Shown: positions 8,678-16,473 of the stretch, piece after piece
Layout of the letters: each line of letters starts with the position of its first letter
How positions within the stretch are numbered: the first letter of the stretch is position 1
Origin: Betaproteobacteria bacterium
GTDB lineage: Bacteria; Acidobacteriota; Terriglobia; Acidiferrales; UBA7541
Assembly (NCBI GenBank): GCA_903970165.1
Contig: CAJCHZ010000078.1
Span: forward strand, 1 to 64,000
Direction: 5' to 3'
DNA length: 64,000 bases
The notes under the pieces: model-generated
The model's database searches: none
What the model was told of the DNA's origin: nothing
The model's input: the letters and a program-made list of their open reading frames with translations, nothing else
Position numbers and translations under genes: made by a program

Positions 8678-10762
8678 ATGCTCCCAGAATCCCAACTTCC
8701 GCGTGTGCTGCGATTCGGAACCTTCGAGGTGGACGTTCCGGCAGGGGAGCTGCGCAAGAATGGAATCAAGCTGAAACTTCAGGAGCAACCTTTCCAAGTC
8801 CTCTGCATGCTGGTCGAGTATCCCGGCGAGGTGGTAACCCGGGAACAGCTTCGCAACAGACTCTGGCCAGCAGATACCTTTGTAGATTTCGACCACGGCC
8901 TTAACGCCGCCGTCAAAAGGCTCCGCGATGCGCTGGGGGACGATCCCAACAACCCGCGCTTTATTGAGACCCTTCCTCGCCGCGGGTATCGCTTCTTGGC
9001 GACTGTCAGTATGCCCAAATCGGAACGGGCGATTTTCCGTCTTCCCAGGGGTGCGATTTTCGTCTCTCTTGGGCTTTTCGCGGGGCTCGGTATTGCCGCG
9101 ACTCACTATATTGTTGGCCGACCCGTATCCAGCCCTCCCATGAGAGTCGTTCCGCTGACGACTTACCCAGGTGCGGAAGACCAGCCTGCCTTCTCGAAAG
9201 ACGGCGAACAGGTGGCCTTTACGTGGGATGCCAATACTGCCCGGGGAACGGACATCTACGTGAAACGCATCGGCACCGAAAATCCGCTGCAGCTCACGCG
9301 AAGCGGCGGCTTTGTATGTTGTCCCTCCTGGACCTCGGACAATCGTCATCTCGCGTACTTGAATTTTTCCGGCGAACGTCCGGGTATTTTCCTCGTGCCT
9401 TCGCTTGGCGGACCGGCAAGAATGGTCAGGCAAGGGGAGTTTAACGGGCTGAGTGCCTCGCCCACGAAACAGCTGCTGGCTTACAGCGACAAGAGTTCAC
9501 CGGATTCTCCGTTCGCGCTGTTCACCATCTCCCTGGACGATTTACAACCGCACCAACTCACATTCCCTGAGGATAAAGTGGTTGGGGATCAGGATCCGGT
9601 GTTCTCACCCGACGGAGAGTCGGTGGCCTTCATGAGAATCATCGGAGAAGCGACCGCTGACATCTTCGTCGTTCCCTTGGCCGGCGGCGCGCCTCATCAA
9701 CTTACTTTCGATCGGACATACGTGATCGGCTTCACCTGGACCGCTGATGGTCGAAGGATTGTCTTCTCATCTCACCGTGGTGGGGGCCAATCGCTGTGGA
9801 TCGTGCCGGTTGCCGGCGGCGACCCGGCAAGGTTGCCGCTGGGCGGCGCCACGGCCTCTCACCCAGCCATTTCGCCGCGCGGCAATCGGCTAGCTTACAC
9901 GCAGGGAGATCTCCACCCAAATCTTTGGGTGATCGAACGGTCTGACCACCCGCTCAAGTTATCTGGAGCCGCCCGGCCATTCCTTACCTCAGCGACATAC
10001 AACAACACTCCGCGGTTCTCGCCTGACGGCAAGCGGCTGGCTTTCAGTTCGACTCGCTCGGGCGAATTCGAGATTTGGACGTGCGACGCCGGAAACTGCT
10101 CTGACGCGCAACAACTGACTTTTCTTAAGTCTGCGAGTGGTTCGGCCCAATGGTCTCCCGACGGCAAGCGCATTGCCTTCGACTCCAGGCCAACAGGGCA
10201 CAGCCAGGTTTTGGTGGTCAGCGCCGCAGGCGGAAAACCTGTTGCTCTGACGGACGGCACCGCCGAGGACAAAATACCGAGTTGGTCATCCGATGGCGGA
10301 TATGTTTATTTCACGTCGAATCGTAGCGGCGCGACGCAAATTTGGAGAGTTTCGGCGACGGGAGGACCCCCTGCGCAGGTCACTCAACATGGCGGATATG
10401 CGGTTCTTGAATCGCCCGACGGCCAGTTCTTGTACTACGTGAAAGAGGATCAGCCCGGTGTCTGGCGAATGCCTTCTGGCGGCGGCGATGAAGTCCGAAT
10501 CCTTCCGCTGCCTACTCCTGAACACTGGGGTGATTGGGCTCTGTTGAAGCGCGGAATCTATTATGTTGATGAATCCGGCCCACGGCCAGCCATCTATTTT
10601 TTCGCTTTCGGAACCCACAAGGTGACGAAGGTCGCCGAAGTAGACAGTCTGCCACCTCTAGGGGACCCGGGCTTCACCGTTTCGCCAGATGAGAAGCGGA
10701 TCATCTTCTCGCAGGTCGATCGGTCGGCCATCGACCTCATGTTGGTCGAGAATTTCCGTTGA
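8678..10762 (+). CDS. Winged-helix DNA-binding protein with membrane helix and PD40 propeller
   Basis: A 694-residue CadC-like one-component regulator. Residues about 10-108 form an OmpR/PhoB-type winged helix (RFGTFEVDVPAGELRKNG; FETLPRRGYRFLA-type end, here FIETLPRRGYRF). One transmembrane helix spans about 124-145 (AIFVSLGLFAGLGIAATHYI). Residues about 160-690 carry repeated PD40 blades such as FSPDGKRLAFSSTRSGEFEI, WSPDGKRIAFDS and VSPDEKRIIFSQ, forming a TolB-like propeller predicted outside the membrane. The architecture suggests a sensor that binds DNA from the membrane. Its targets are unknown; the PadR-ADOP pair downstream and the divergent protease are candidates by position only. 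Confidence 0.92.
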   Translation: MLPESQLPRVLRFGTFEVDVPAGELRKNGIKLKLQEQPFQVLCMLVEYPGEVVTREQLRNRLWPADTFVDFDHGLNAAVKRLRDALGDDPNNPRFIETLPRRGYRFLATVSMPKSERAIFRLPRGAIFVSLGLFAGLGIAATHYIVGRPVSSPPMRVVPLTTYPGAEDQPAFSKDGEQVAFTWDANTARGTDIYVKRIGTENPLQLTRSGGFVCCPSWTSDNRHLAYLNFSGERPGIFLVPSLGGPARMVRQGEFNGLSASPTKQLLAYSDKSSPDSPFALFTISLDDLQPHQLTFPEDKVVGDQDPVFSPDGESVAFMRIIGEATADIFVVPLAGGAPHQLTFDRTYVIGFTWTADGRRIVFSSHRGGGQSLWIVPVAGGDPARLPLGGATASHPAISPRGNRLAYTQGDLHPNLWVIERSDHPLKLSGAARPFLTSATYNNTPRFSPDGKRLAFSSTRSGEFEIWTCDAGNCSDAQQLTFLKSASGSAQWSPDGKRIAFDSRPTGHSQVLVVSAAGGKPVALTDGTAEDKIPSWSSDGGYVYFTSNRSGATQIWRVSATGGPPAQVTQHGGYAVLESPDGQFLYYVKEDQPGVWRMPSGGGDEVRILPLPTPEHWGDWALLKRGIYYVDESGPRPAIYFFAFGTHKVTKVAEVDSLPPLGDPGFTVSPDEKRIIFSQVDRSAIDLMLVENFR

Positions 10763-11084
10763 GTGAGCTGTGGAGTGGTGTGCCTCCAAAGCCCGGCTGG
10801 CCGCCAAGTGCGCGACTGACCGTGACGACAGGCAACTCAGTTGGCCGAGTGACGCGGTAATCAAGTGAAATCGGGCCCAATCCCATTGTCCGGTAACGAC
10901 TTATCGGGAATTATCTGACTACTGACCAGGTGCCGCCGGTCGGAGGAATCCAATTCCAGTCGGAGCCGCTCCGCAAGCGCAACCATCTGGCCGAACTCCG
11001 GACGCTTCATCATGCTACGGTGACGATGAGCAGATGACGGAGTGATCGGACCGCGTCATTTCCGTATATTCGATCTGCGACCCG
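10763..11084. other. Intergenic region upstream of the padR promoter
   Basis: About 320 bases without a supported gene. A 50-codon open frame on the minus strand (10861-11013, starting MMKRPEFGQMVALAERLRLE) has protein-like composition but no ribosome binding site and no recognised family; it may be a gene remnant. No strong hairpins were seen. Confidence 0.5.
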
Positions 11085-11113
11085 TTGACATTCTACAGGG
11101 GAAGGCCTAATCT
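11085..11113 (+). promoter_or_regulatory. Sigma-70-type promoter of padR-ADOP operon
   Basis: TTGACA (11085-11090), a 17-base spacer and TAATCT (11108-11113) form a near-consensus vegetative promoter. Transcription should start near 11120, ahead of the AGGAG ribosome binding site (11131-11135) and the TTG start codon at 11142. This also shows that an apparent upstream start at 11085 lies in the -35 box and cannot be used. Confidence 0.75.
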
Positions 11114-11114
11114 T

Positions 11115-11133
11115 CCAGTAGAATCTCTACAGG
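11115..11133 (+). promoter_or_regulatory. Palindrome at transcription start, candidate PadR operator
   Basis: CCAGTAGA-ATC-TCTACAGG is an inverted repeat with 8-base arms and one mismatch, centred just after the predicted transcription start. The right half-site TCTACAGG recurs at 11092-11099 between the -35 and -10 boxes. PadR regulators commonly repress their own operons from palindromes over the promoter, so autorepression is a fair inference. Confidence 0.55.
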
Positions 11134-11141
11134 AGAGCGTC

Positions 11142-11474
11142 TTGAGTCCGGAACAAACCAATCTTTTGCAAGGGACGCTGGACATGGTGATCCTCAAAGC
11201 CTTGCGCCTGGGTGAAATGCATGGCCTCGGAATCTCTCGGAGGATTGAACAGATATCGCAAGGCACGTTTGTGGTGAAGTCCGGATCGTTATTTCCCGCA
11301 CTACGCCGGATGCAGGAAGAAGGCTGGATCAGTTCGGCTTGGGGAGAGTCCGAAACCAACCGCCGGGCAAAGTACTACCGGCTGACGAAGGCGGGCGTGA
11401 AACAGTTGGAGGAGGAAACCGCGAAGTGGGAGCGGATTGTGCTTGGGATCTCGCGGACTCTGGAGGCGTCGTGA
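11142..11474 (+). CDS. PadR-family transcriptional regulator (acidobacterial type)
   Basis: A 110-residue winged-helix protein. The start is TTG at 11142, with AGGAG 6 bases upstream and the promoter immediately before; the protein then begins with the usual acidobacterial PadR opening (SPEQTNLLQGTLDMVILKAL). The winged helix includes GLGISRRIEQISQGTFVVK, GSLFPALRRMQEEGWI and RRAKYYRLTKAG, the typical PadR wing. It is probably a repressor of its own operon. Its TGA stop overlaps the GTG start of the ADOP permease (GTGA), giving translational coupling. PadR-ADOP pairs are common in Acidobacteria; the ligand sensed is unknown. Confidence 0.93.
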   Translation: MSPEQTNLLQGTLDMVILKALRLGEMHGLGISRRIEQISQGTFVVKSGSLFPALRRMQEEGWISSAWGESETNRRAKYYRLTKAGVKQLEEETAKWERIVLGISRTLEAS

Positions 11475-14161
11475 CGAAGAAGCGAAAGTTACGCTGGCTT
11501 TCTCGCGCGGTCAGTTTCTTTCGGAATGTTACCGGCAGGCAGAAAGACGAACTGGACATTGCGGCGGAAGTGAGCGCTCACCTTGATTTGTTGATCGAAG
11601 AGAAGCTGCGATCAGGCATGAAGCCAGATGAAGCGGAACGAGCAGCGCAAATTGAGTTGGGGGGCGTCGAGCAGGTGAAGGAACAGGTGAGAGACGCACG
11701 GACCGGAGAATGGCTCGATGCACTCGCACGGGACTGTCGCTTTGCGCTTCGTATCTCGCGGAAGAATTCAGGCTTTACTGCCATCGTCGTTCTTACCCTG
11801 GCGCTCGGCATCGCCGCCAATACCACTGTGCTCAGTTGGATCAGCGCTACCTTGCTGAACCCGATTCCGGGAGTTGCTCACACGAGGGACCTGGTCACCG
11901 TCGACCGTGGCGATCGCAGCGGTTATGCCACCCCGCCATTTTCTTATCCGGACCTTCGCGACCTCAGCGAGCGCACGCAAACCTTTGCTGGGCTTCTCGG
12001 CTACCACGACGACTACATGTCTCTCACCGGCGTCGCGAAGCCCGAGCGCATTTACGGAGCCCTGACCACCGCGAATTATTTTGACCTTCTCGGCGTCCGC
12101 CCGATTCTCGGCCGCACTTTTCTTCCGGAGGAAGGAACGCCGCGCGGGGGGAGTGCAGTGATCGTTATCGGTTACGCCGTCTGGCAAAACCATTTCGCTG
12201 GAGATCCACAAATCGTTGGCAAAACGATTCAGATTAATCGCCATCCCTACACCGTTATTGGGGTAGCCCCGCGGGATTTCACCGGCTGCAAAACGGGGCT
12301 CCGCACCGACTTGTGGATTCCTCTCTTGATGGATCGCGACGTTTGGGGTTCGAACCGTCCCGATTATCGCGGGGTTGTCTGGCTGAACGCGCTTGGAAAG
12401 CTTCGCGCGGGTGTCACGAAGAATCAGGCAGAGGCAGAGCTGAACCTGCTCATGCAGGGAATCGTCGAGCGGTTCCCGGAAGATCACCGGGATCGTTCGA
12501 ACGAGATTTCTCTCGACCCCCTTTGGCGCTCTCCCTTTGGCATTAACGGCTATCTTTACAAGATTCTTCCGATGTTGCTGGGGCTCGCCGGGGTGCTACT
12601 CCTGCTGGCCTGCGCCAACGTTGCGAGTCTCCTGTTGGTGCGTTCGGTCGGACGCCGCCGCGAGATTGCCATCCGGCAGGGAATGGGCGCTTCGCGCAAA
12701 CAGATCATCCGCCAGTTTCTGATCGAGAGCCTGCTGCTTGGTCTGCTCGGTGGTACTGCCGCGATTGCGATTACGGTGTGGACTTCTCGCAGCCTCATCG
12801 CTTTCTTTCCGCCCAGCTCTCTTCCGCTGACAAACGACGCGCACGTCGATCAACGCGTGCTTTTCGTGACGATTGCGGTTTCCGTCCTCGGTGCGATCAT
12901 CTTCGGTATTCTTCCGGCTCTGCGGTCTTCGAGCACGCCGGTGCAATCTGTTCTCAAGGAGGAAGCGACCAGCGTCTCGCTTACTTTGCACAAGTCTCGT
13001 CTATTGAGTGGCCTGGTGGTGGCGCAGATTTCACTCTCGCTCGTTCTCTTGGTCTGCGCGGGACTCTTTACCCGCAGTCTTCAGAAAGCACAGCAATCTG
13101 ATCCGGGATTCGAAGCAAATCATCTGCTGCTTGCCTCTTATGAGCTCTCGCCCGCTGGTTACACGCGCGCGACGGGTGTGGCGTTCAACCGGCAGGTGCT
13201 CGACAGGCTCTCGGCGCTTCCCGGAGTCGAATCCGTAACCTTGGCTGACTTTTCACCACTGAGCTTTAGCATCCACTCCGACTATCTGCAGATCGAAGGC
13301 TACGTGCCACAACCGCACGAATGGATGGAGATCAGCCGAGCGATTGTCGGACCGAATTACTTTCGCACTCTCCGCACCTCCGTGATTTCGGGCCGTGAAT
13401 TCACCGAAGCGGATAGTCCGGAATCGCAACTCGTTGCCGTCGTCAACCAAGCCTTTGTCGACCGCTATTGGCCGGGTGGAAACGCGATCGGCAAGCAGGT
13501 GACGGACGGCCGTGATCGCTTCACGATTGTTGGGGTGGCACACAACGCCAAATACCGCTTACTCACCTCCCCGACAGAACCGGTCATCTATTTGCCGATG
13601 TACCAGGCATTTCGCCCGACACAGGACACCACCATTCACCTCCGCACAACTGGCGATCCGCGTACCATCGCTCCTTCTGTGGAAGAGACCATCCATCAGC
13701 TCAATCGGGAGTTGCCGCTGTTCAATGTGAATCCGCTCTCCGTCACCATGCAGCTCGGCACACTTTTTGGACGCGTCGCGGCTACATTTGCCGGCTCGTT
13801 CGGTCTTCTTGCCATGCTGCTCGCCGCCGTCGGCATCTATGGCGTCGTGGCTTACAGCACTCGCCAACGCGCGCGGGAAATCGGCATCCGCATGGCGCTC
13901 GGCGCGGAGAAGGGAGGCATCTACCGTCTTGTTCTCGACCAGGGACTCCGACTCATACTGGCGGGCCTCGTCGTGGGCACGGCGCTCGCTGTGGCATTCA
14001 CGCGGTTGCTTAAGGCGCAACTCTTTGGCGTCAGTGAGACCGATGCGATTACGTTTGCCTCGGTCGGGCTGCTTCTGGCCGTTGTCGCTCTGGTCGCGTG
14101 CCACATCCCCGCCCGCCGCGCCACGCGAGTTGATCCGATGGTCGCATTGCGCCACGAATAG
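11471..14161 (+). CDS. ADOP: MacB/FtsX-like ABC transporter permease (orphan)
   Basis: An 896-residue member of the acidobacterial duplicated orphan permeases. GTG at 11471 overlaps the padR stop. Residues 1-80 are a cytoplasmic head (ELDIAAEVSAHLDLLIEEKL), and a first membrane helix lies near 105-125 (SGFTAIVVLTLALGIAANTT). There are two repeats of a periplasmic MacB-like core followed by an FtsX three-helix block, near residues 365-485 and 775-890 (FGLLAMLLAAVGIYGVVAYS, REIGIRMALGAEKG). No ATPase gene is adjacent, as is usual for this family, so any partner ATPase is elsewhere. The likely role is mechanotransmission or export across the envelope; the substrate is unknown. Confidence 0.93.
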   Translation: MTKKRKLRWLSRAVSFFRNVTGRQKDELDIAAEVSAHLDLLIEEKLRSGMKPDEAERAAQIELGGVEQVKEQVRDARTGEWLDALARDCRFALRISRKNSGFTAIVVLTLALGIAANTTVLSWISATLLNPIPGVAHTRDLVTVDRGDRSGYATPPFSYPDLRDLSERTQTFAGLLGYHDDYMSLTGVAKPERIYGALTTANYFDLLGVRPILGRTFLPEEGTPRGGSAVIVIGYAVWQNHFAGDPQIVGKTIQINRHPYTVIGVAPRDFTGCKTGLRTDLWIPLLMDRDVWGSNRPDYRGVVWLNALGKLRAGVTKNQAEAELNLLMQGIVERFPEDHRDRSNEISLDPLWRSPFGINGYLYKILPMLLGLAGVLLLLACANVASLLLVRSVGRRREIAIRQGMGASRKQIIRQFLIESLLLGLLGGTAAIAITVWTSRSLIAFFPPSSLPLTNDAHVDQRVLFVTIAVSVLGAIIFGILPALRSSSTPVQSVLKEEATSVSLTLHKSRLLSGLVVAQISLSLVLLVCAGLFTRSLQKAQQSDPGFEANHLLLASYELSPAGYTRATGVAFNRQVLDRLSALPGVESVTLADFSPLSFSIHSDYLQIEGYVPQPHEWMEISRAIVGPNYFRTLRTSVISGREFTEADSPESQLVAVVNQAFVDRYWPGGNAIGKQVTDGRDRFTIVGVAHNAKYRLLTSPTEPVIYLPMYQAFRPTQDTTIHLRTTGDPRTIAPSVEETIHQLNRELPLFNVNPLSVTMQLGTLFGRVAATFAGSFGLLAMLLAAVGIYGVVAYSTRQRAREIGIRMALGAEKGGIYRLVLDQGLRLILAGLVVGTALAVAFTRLLKAQLFGVSETDAITFASVGLLLAVVALVACHIPARRATRVDPMVALRHE

Positions 14162-14254
14162 CAGTCCAAATCATGATCTCTTTCCACATCGGCGCTGAAG
14201 CGGACGAAGACAGTTCCTTCCATGAGAAGGCCCTAGAAAGCAGCCCGCGGCGTC

Positions 14255-15275
14255 TTGGAAGAACGAATCCGCGGGGCATCCTTCGCAAAGCCTGAAGGTT
14301 CGGACCTGAGCCTGAGAGCTTTCGTAGATGCCTGGTGGAAGCCTTACTTGCAGCGCAAAGGTGTGAAGCCATCCAACGAGAAGGAATTACGATTCGATCT
14401 TGGAGCTGCACATCTTGCCTGTCTTCGGCGAACTTCGCATTGATGAGGTTGTCCCATTGCACGTCGAGAGATTCATCCAAACAAAAGTGGAGAGCGGGCT
14501 TTCGGGAAAGACTGTCCGCAACTTGCTTTTGGTCTTACAGGGGATCATGTCGCTTGCATTGGACAATGACTTGATCGATCGTTCGCCGATTCGGAATAGA
14601 CACAAGCCAACAGTCGATAAGCACGAGAAGCCGATTTGGTCTCCCGCTCAATTGCTGAATATTCTGAGCGCGGCTCCAACAGGTCTTCGAGGATTTTTCG
14701 ACTGTGTGGCCCTAACCGGGACTAGGTTGGGTGAGGTATTGGCGCTGAAATGGAAGCACGTTGATTTGGAGCGAAGAATACTCCGAATCGAACATAGTCT
14801 ATGGCGAGGCCAGCTTCTCTCGCCTAAGACGACGGCAAGTACGCGAGACATCCCTTTGGGAAGTGCCCTAAACGAGACTCTCAGGAATCACCGTGAAAGC
14901 TCGTTGCATCGGGGACCGGATGACTTCGTGTTCTGCAAGAAAGACGGGTCGGCGTTAGACCCGGACGTGCTTCGAAAGGACGCCCTGTACCCGATTTTGG
15001 ACAGGCTAGGCATTCCGCGAAAGAAAGGCGCGTCAGGCTTCCATACATTCAGGCATTCAGCTGCGAGTATCGTTAACGAGCAGACAGGAAACCTGAAGCT
15101 GGCGCAGAAGTTCCTCGGGCACTCCACGATCAAGATGACCGCAGACATCTACACGCACACCTCTGCGGAAGCGGAACGCGACGCTGCAATCGCTCTAGAA
15201 CGGGCAATCTATGGCGATTTGTTCCCAGTTGTTCCCAATATCGGGAACAGGAACAACTTTGCGGCGTTAAATTAG
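14255..15275 (+). pseudogene. Tyrosine recombinase (phage-type integrase), frameshifted
   Basis: The catalytic half (from about 14391) has the family residues: Arg in LTGTRLGEVLALKWKHVD, HTFRHSAA (HxxR), LGHSTIKMTADIYTH (His and the nucleophilic Tyr). The core-binding region begins in another frame (LSLRAFVDAWWKPYLQRKGV) and a single-base insertion splits them: dropping one A from TCCAACG at about 14375 restores the common text KPSTRRNYDSILELHILPVF. The N-terminus probably begins at TTG 14255 or has lost its arm-binding domain. The gene points at the 3' end of the initiator tRNA gene 77 bases away, the usual layout at a tRNA attachment site. As it stands it should not yield an active integrase, unless the extra base is a sequence error. 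Confidence 0.8.
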
Positions 15276-15305
15276 GCGAAGGAATTGTTACGGCTCAGCT
15301 CGTAA

Positions 15306-15350
15306 CCATAAATAAGAAGGGCGCTTAGAGGATTTTCCTCTTAAGCGCCC
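15306..15350 (-). terminator. Rho-independent terminator of the initiator tRNA gene
   Basis: Directly after the tRNA 3' end, on the minus strand, lies a 14-bp stem with one bulged base (15336-15350 with 15319-15332) and a 3-base loop, GC-rich at its base, followed by the T-rich run TTCTTATTT. This is a textbook intrinsic terminator. Confidence 0.85.
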
Positions 15351-15351
15351 A

Positions 15352-15428
<77 letters not shown>

Positions 15429-15486
15429 TATTGACTATAGCGAACACGCAGGGCCCCGTCAAATCACCGCAAAACCCTTAACACGC

Positions 15487-15936
15487 CTACCAGCTGCTAT
15501 ACACCGTCCCATCGAATGGGGAAGTCCTCGACGAATGCGAATGCACGTCCACCATTCCTGTCGTCACTTGATCGGGGCTCAGCACAACATTATCAAACAC
15601 CGGATCCCAGTCTGCCGCCTGTGTCATGGGATCCACGGGAACTTCCCTCAGGTAGCCCGCGCTATGCAAATCTTCAAGTGACTGCGGTGCCGCCTGCTTA
15701 TCCAGCGTGTAGTTATCAATGGACTCGCGCAGCACCTGCAAGTCGTGTTTGAGCACCGCCTCGCGCGATCTCGCGATCGTCTTGTCGTACCGTCCTGCCG
15801 CCAGCCCCAGAAGAATGAAAATAATCGTGATCACGATCATCAGTTCAATCAGCGTGAAACCGCCGCTCGAACTCCTGGCACGCAAGCGCCGCACTCCGCC
15901 CGCCCGACCTCGGCTTGTTCCGCTCAGCCCATTCAT
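15487..15936 (-). CDS. Type II secretion/pilus-type pseudopilin (GspG-like)
   Basis: A 149-residue pseudopilin. The prepilin peptidase site is SSGG/FTLIELMIVI: cleavage after Gly26, Phe27 as the new N-terminus and Glu31 as the conserved Glu5 needed for assembly. The hydrophobic helix (27-48) is followed by a globular domain with the GspG-like pattern (YTLDKQAAPQSLEDLHSAGYL, VPVDPMT, DVHS). It lies last in a minus-strand run after a second pseudopilin (18-base gap) and the secretin. No ATPase (GspE), inner membrane platform (GspF) or prepilin peptidase is in the window. Confidence 0.9.
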   Translation of the reverse strand: MNGLSGTSRGRAGGVRRLRARSSSGGFTLIELMIVITIIFILLGLAAGRYDKTIARSREAVLKHDLQVLRESIDNYTLDKQAAPQSLEDLHSAGYLREVPVDPMTQAADWDPVFDNVVLSPDQVTTGMVDVHSHSSRTSPFDGTVYSSW

Positions 15937-15954
15937 TCCAGCACCTCTACATAA

Positions 15955-16458
15955 CTACCAATCGCGATATTTTGTCCCATCGAGCGCTGTGCCCGTGGAC
16001 TTCGAATACACATCAAAAACATTGCTGCCGCCCCAACTCTGCGCATCCGAATCGTCGCTCACCGACCGCAAGCCCCAGTCTGCCTTCCCGGTCATCGGAT
16101 CCACCGGAACCTTTCGAAGGAACCTGAGTCGCTTATCGCCTGTCGTTCCAATTTGCACGCCCTGCACCAACGTGTCCAAATCCGGCGGATAATTCTGCGT
16201 TCCTACCTGCGTACGGAATTTGTGCTGGTCAGCCAGTTCCTTGTAATAGTCAATGGCGTCCCTCATCGTCCGCAGATCGTAGTGAAGTTCCGCTTCCTTC
16301 TGCCGCAAGGTGGTATAGCGGAAAATCGGCAGGGCCATGGAGGAGAGCACGAGCAGAATGGCGCAAGCTATGACCAACTCTAGCAGCGTCATACCCGCCT
16401 TCGGTGAAAGGCCATGCCGCCGAAATCGTTTCTGTAGAGCAACCGTCGCCAAACTCAT
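15955..16458 (-). CDS. Second type II secretion-type pseudopilin (GspG-like)
   Basis: A 167-residue pseudopilin with the leader site KAG/MTLLELVIAC: cleavage after Gly22, Met23 at position +1 and Glu27 as Glu5. The membrane helix is 23-44. The globular part (HYDLRTMRDAIDYYKELAD, PPDLDTLVQ, LRKVPVDPMTGKADWGL, DVYSKS) is close in pattern to its downstream neighbour and to GspG, so the two probably arose by duplication. The +1 Met instead of Phe is a minor variation. It starts 15 bases after the secretin stop, so the three genes form one operon. Confidence 0.9.
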   Translation of the reverse strand: MSLATVALQKRFRRHGLSPKAGMTLLELVIACAILLVLSSMALPIFRYTTLRQKEAELHYDLRTMRDAIDYYKELADQHKFRTQVGTQNYPPDLDTLVQGVQIGTTGDKRLRFLRKVPVDPMTGKADWGLRSVSDDSDAQSWGGSNVFDVYSKSTGTALDGTKYRDW

Positions 16459-16473
16459 AGCCTCTGCCGCAGA

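Noticed and set aside
10861-11013. 50-codon minus-strand frame as a gene
   Set aside because: No ribosome binding site or family; kept only as part of the intergenic description.
11339-11470. Upstream extension of the ADOP frame
   Set aside because: It overlaps padR; the GTG in the padR stop gives the conserved ADOP beginning.
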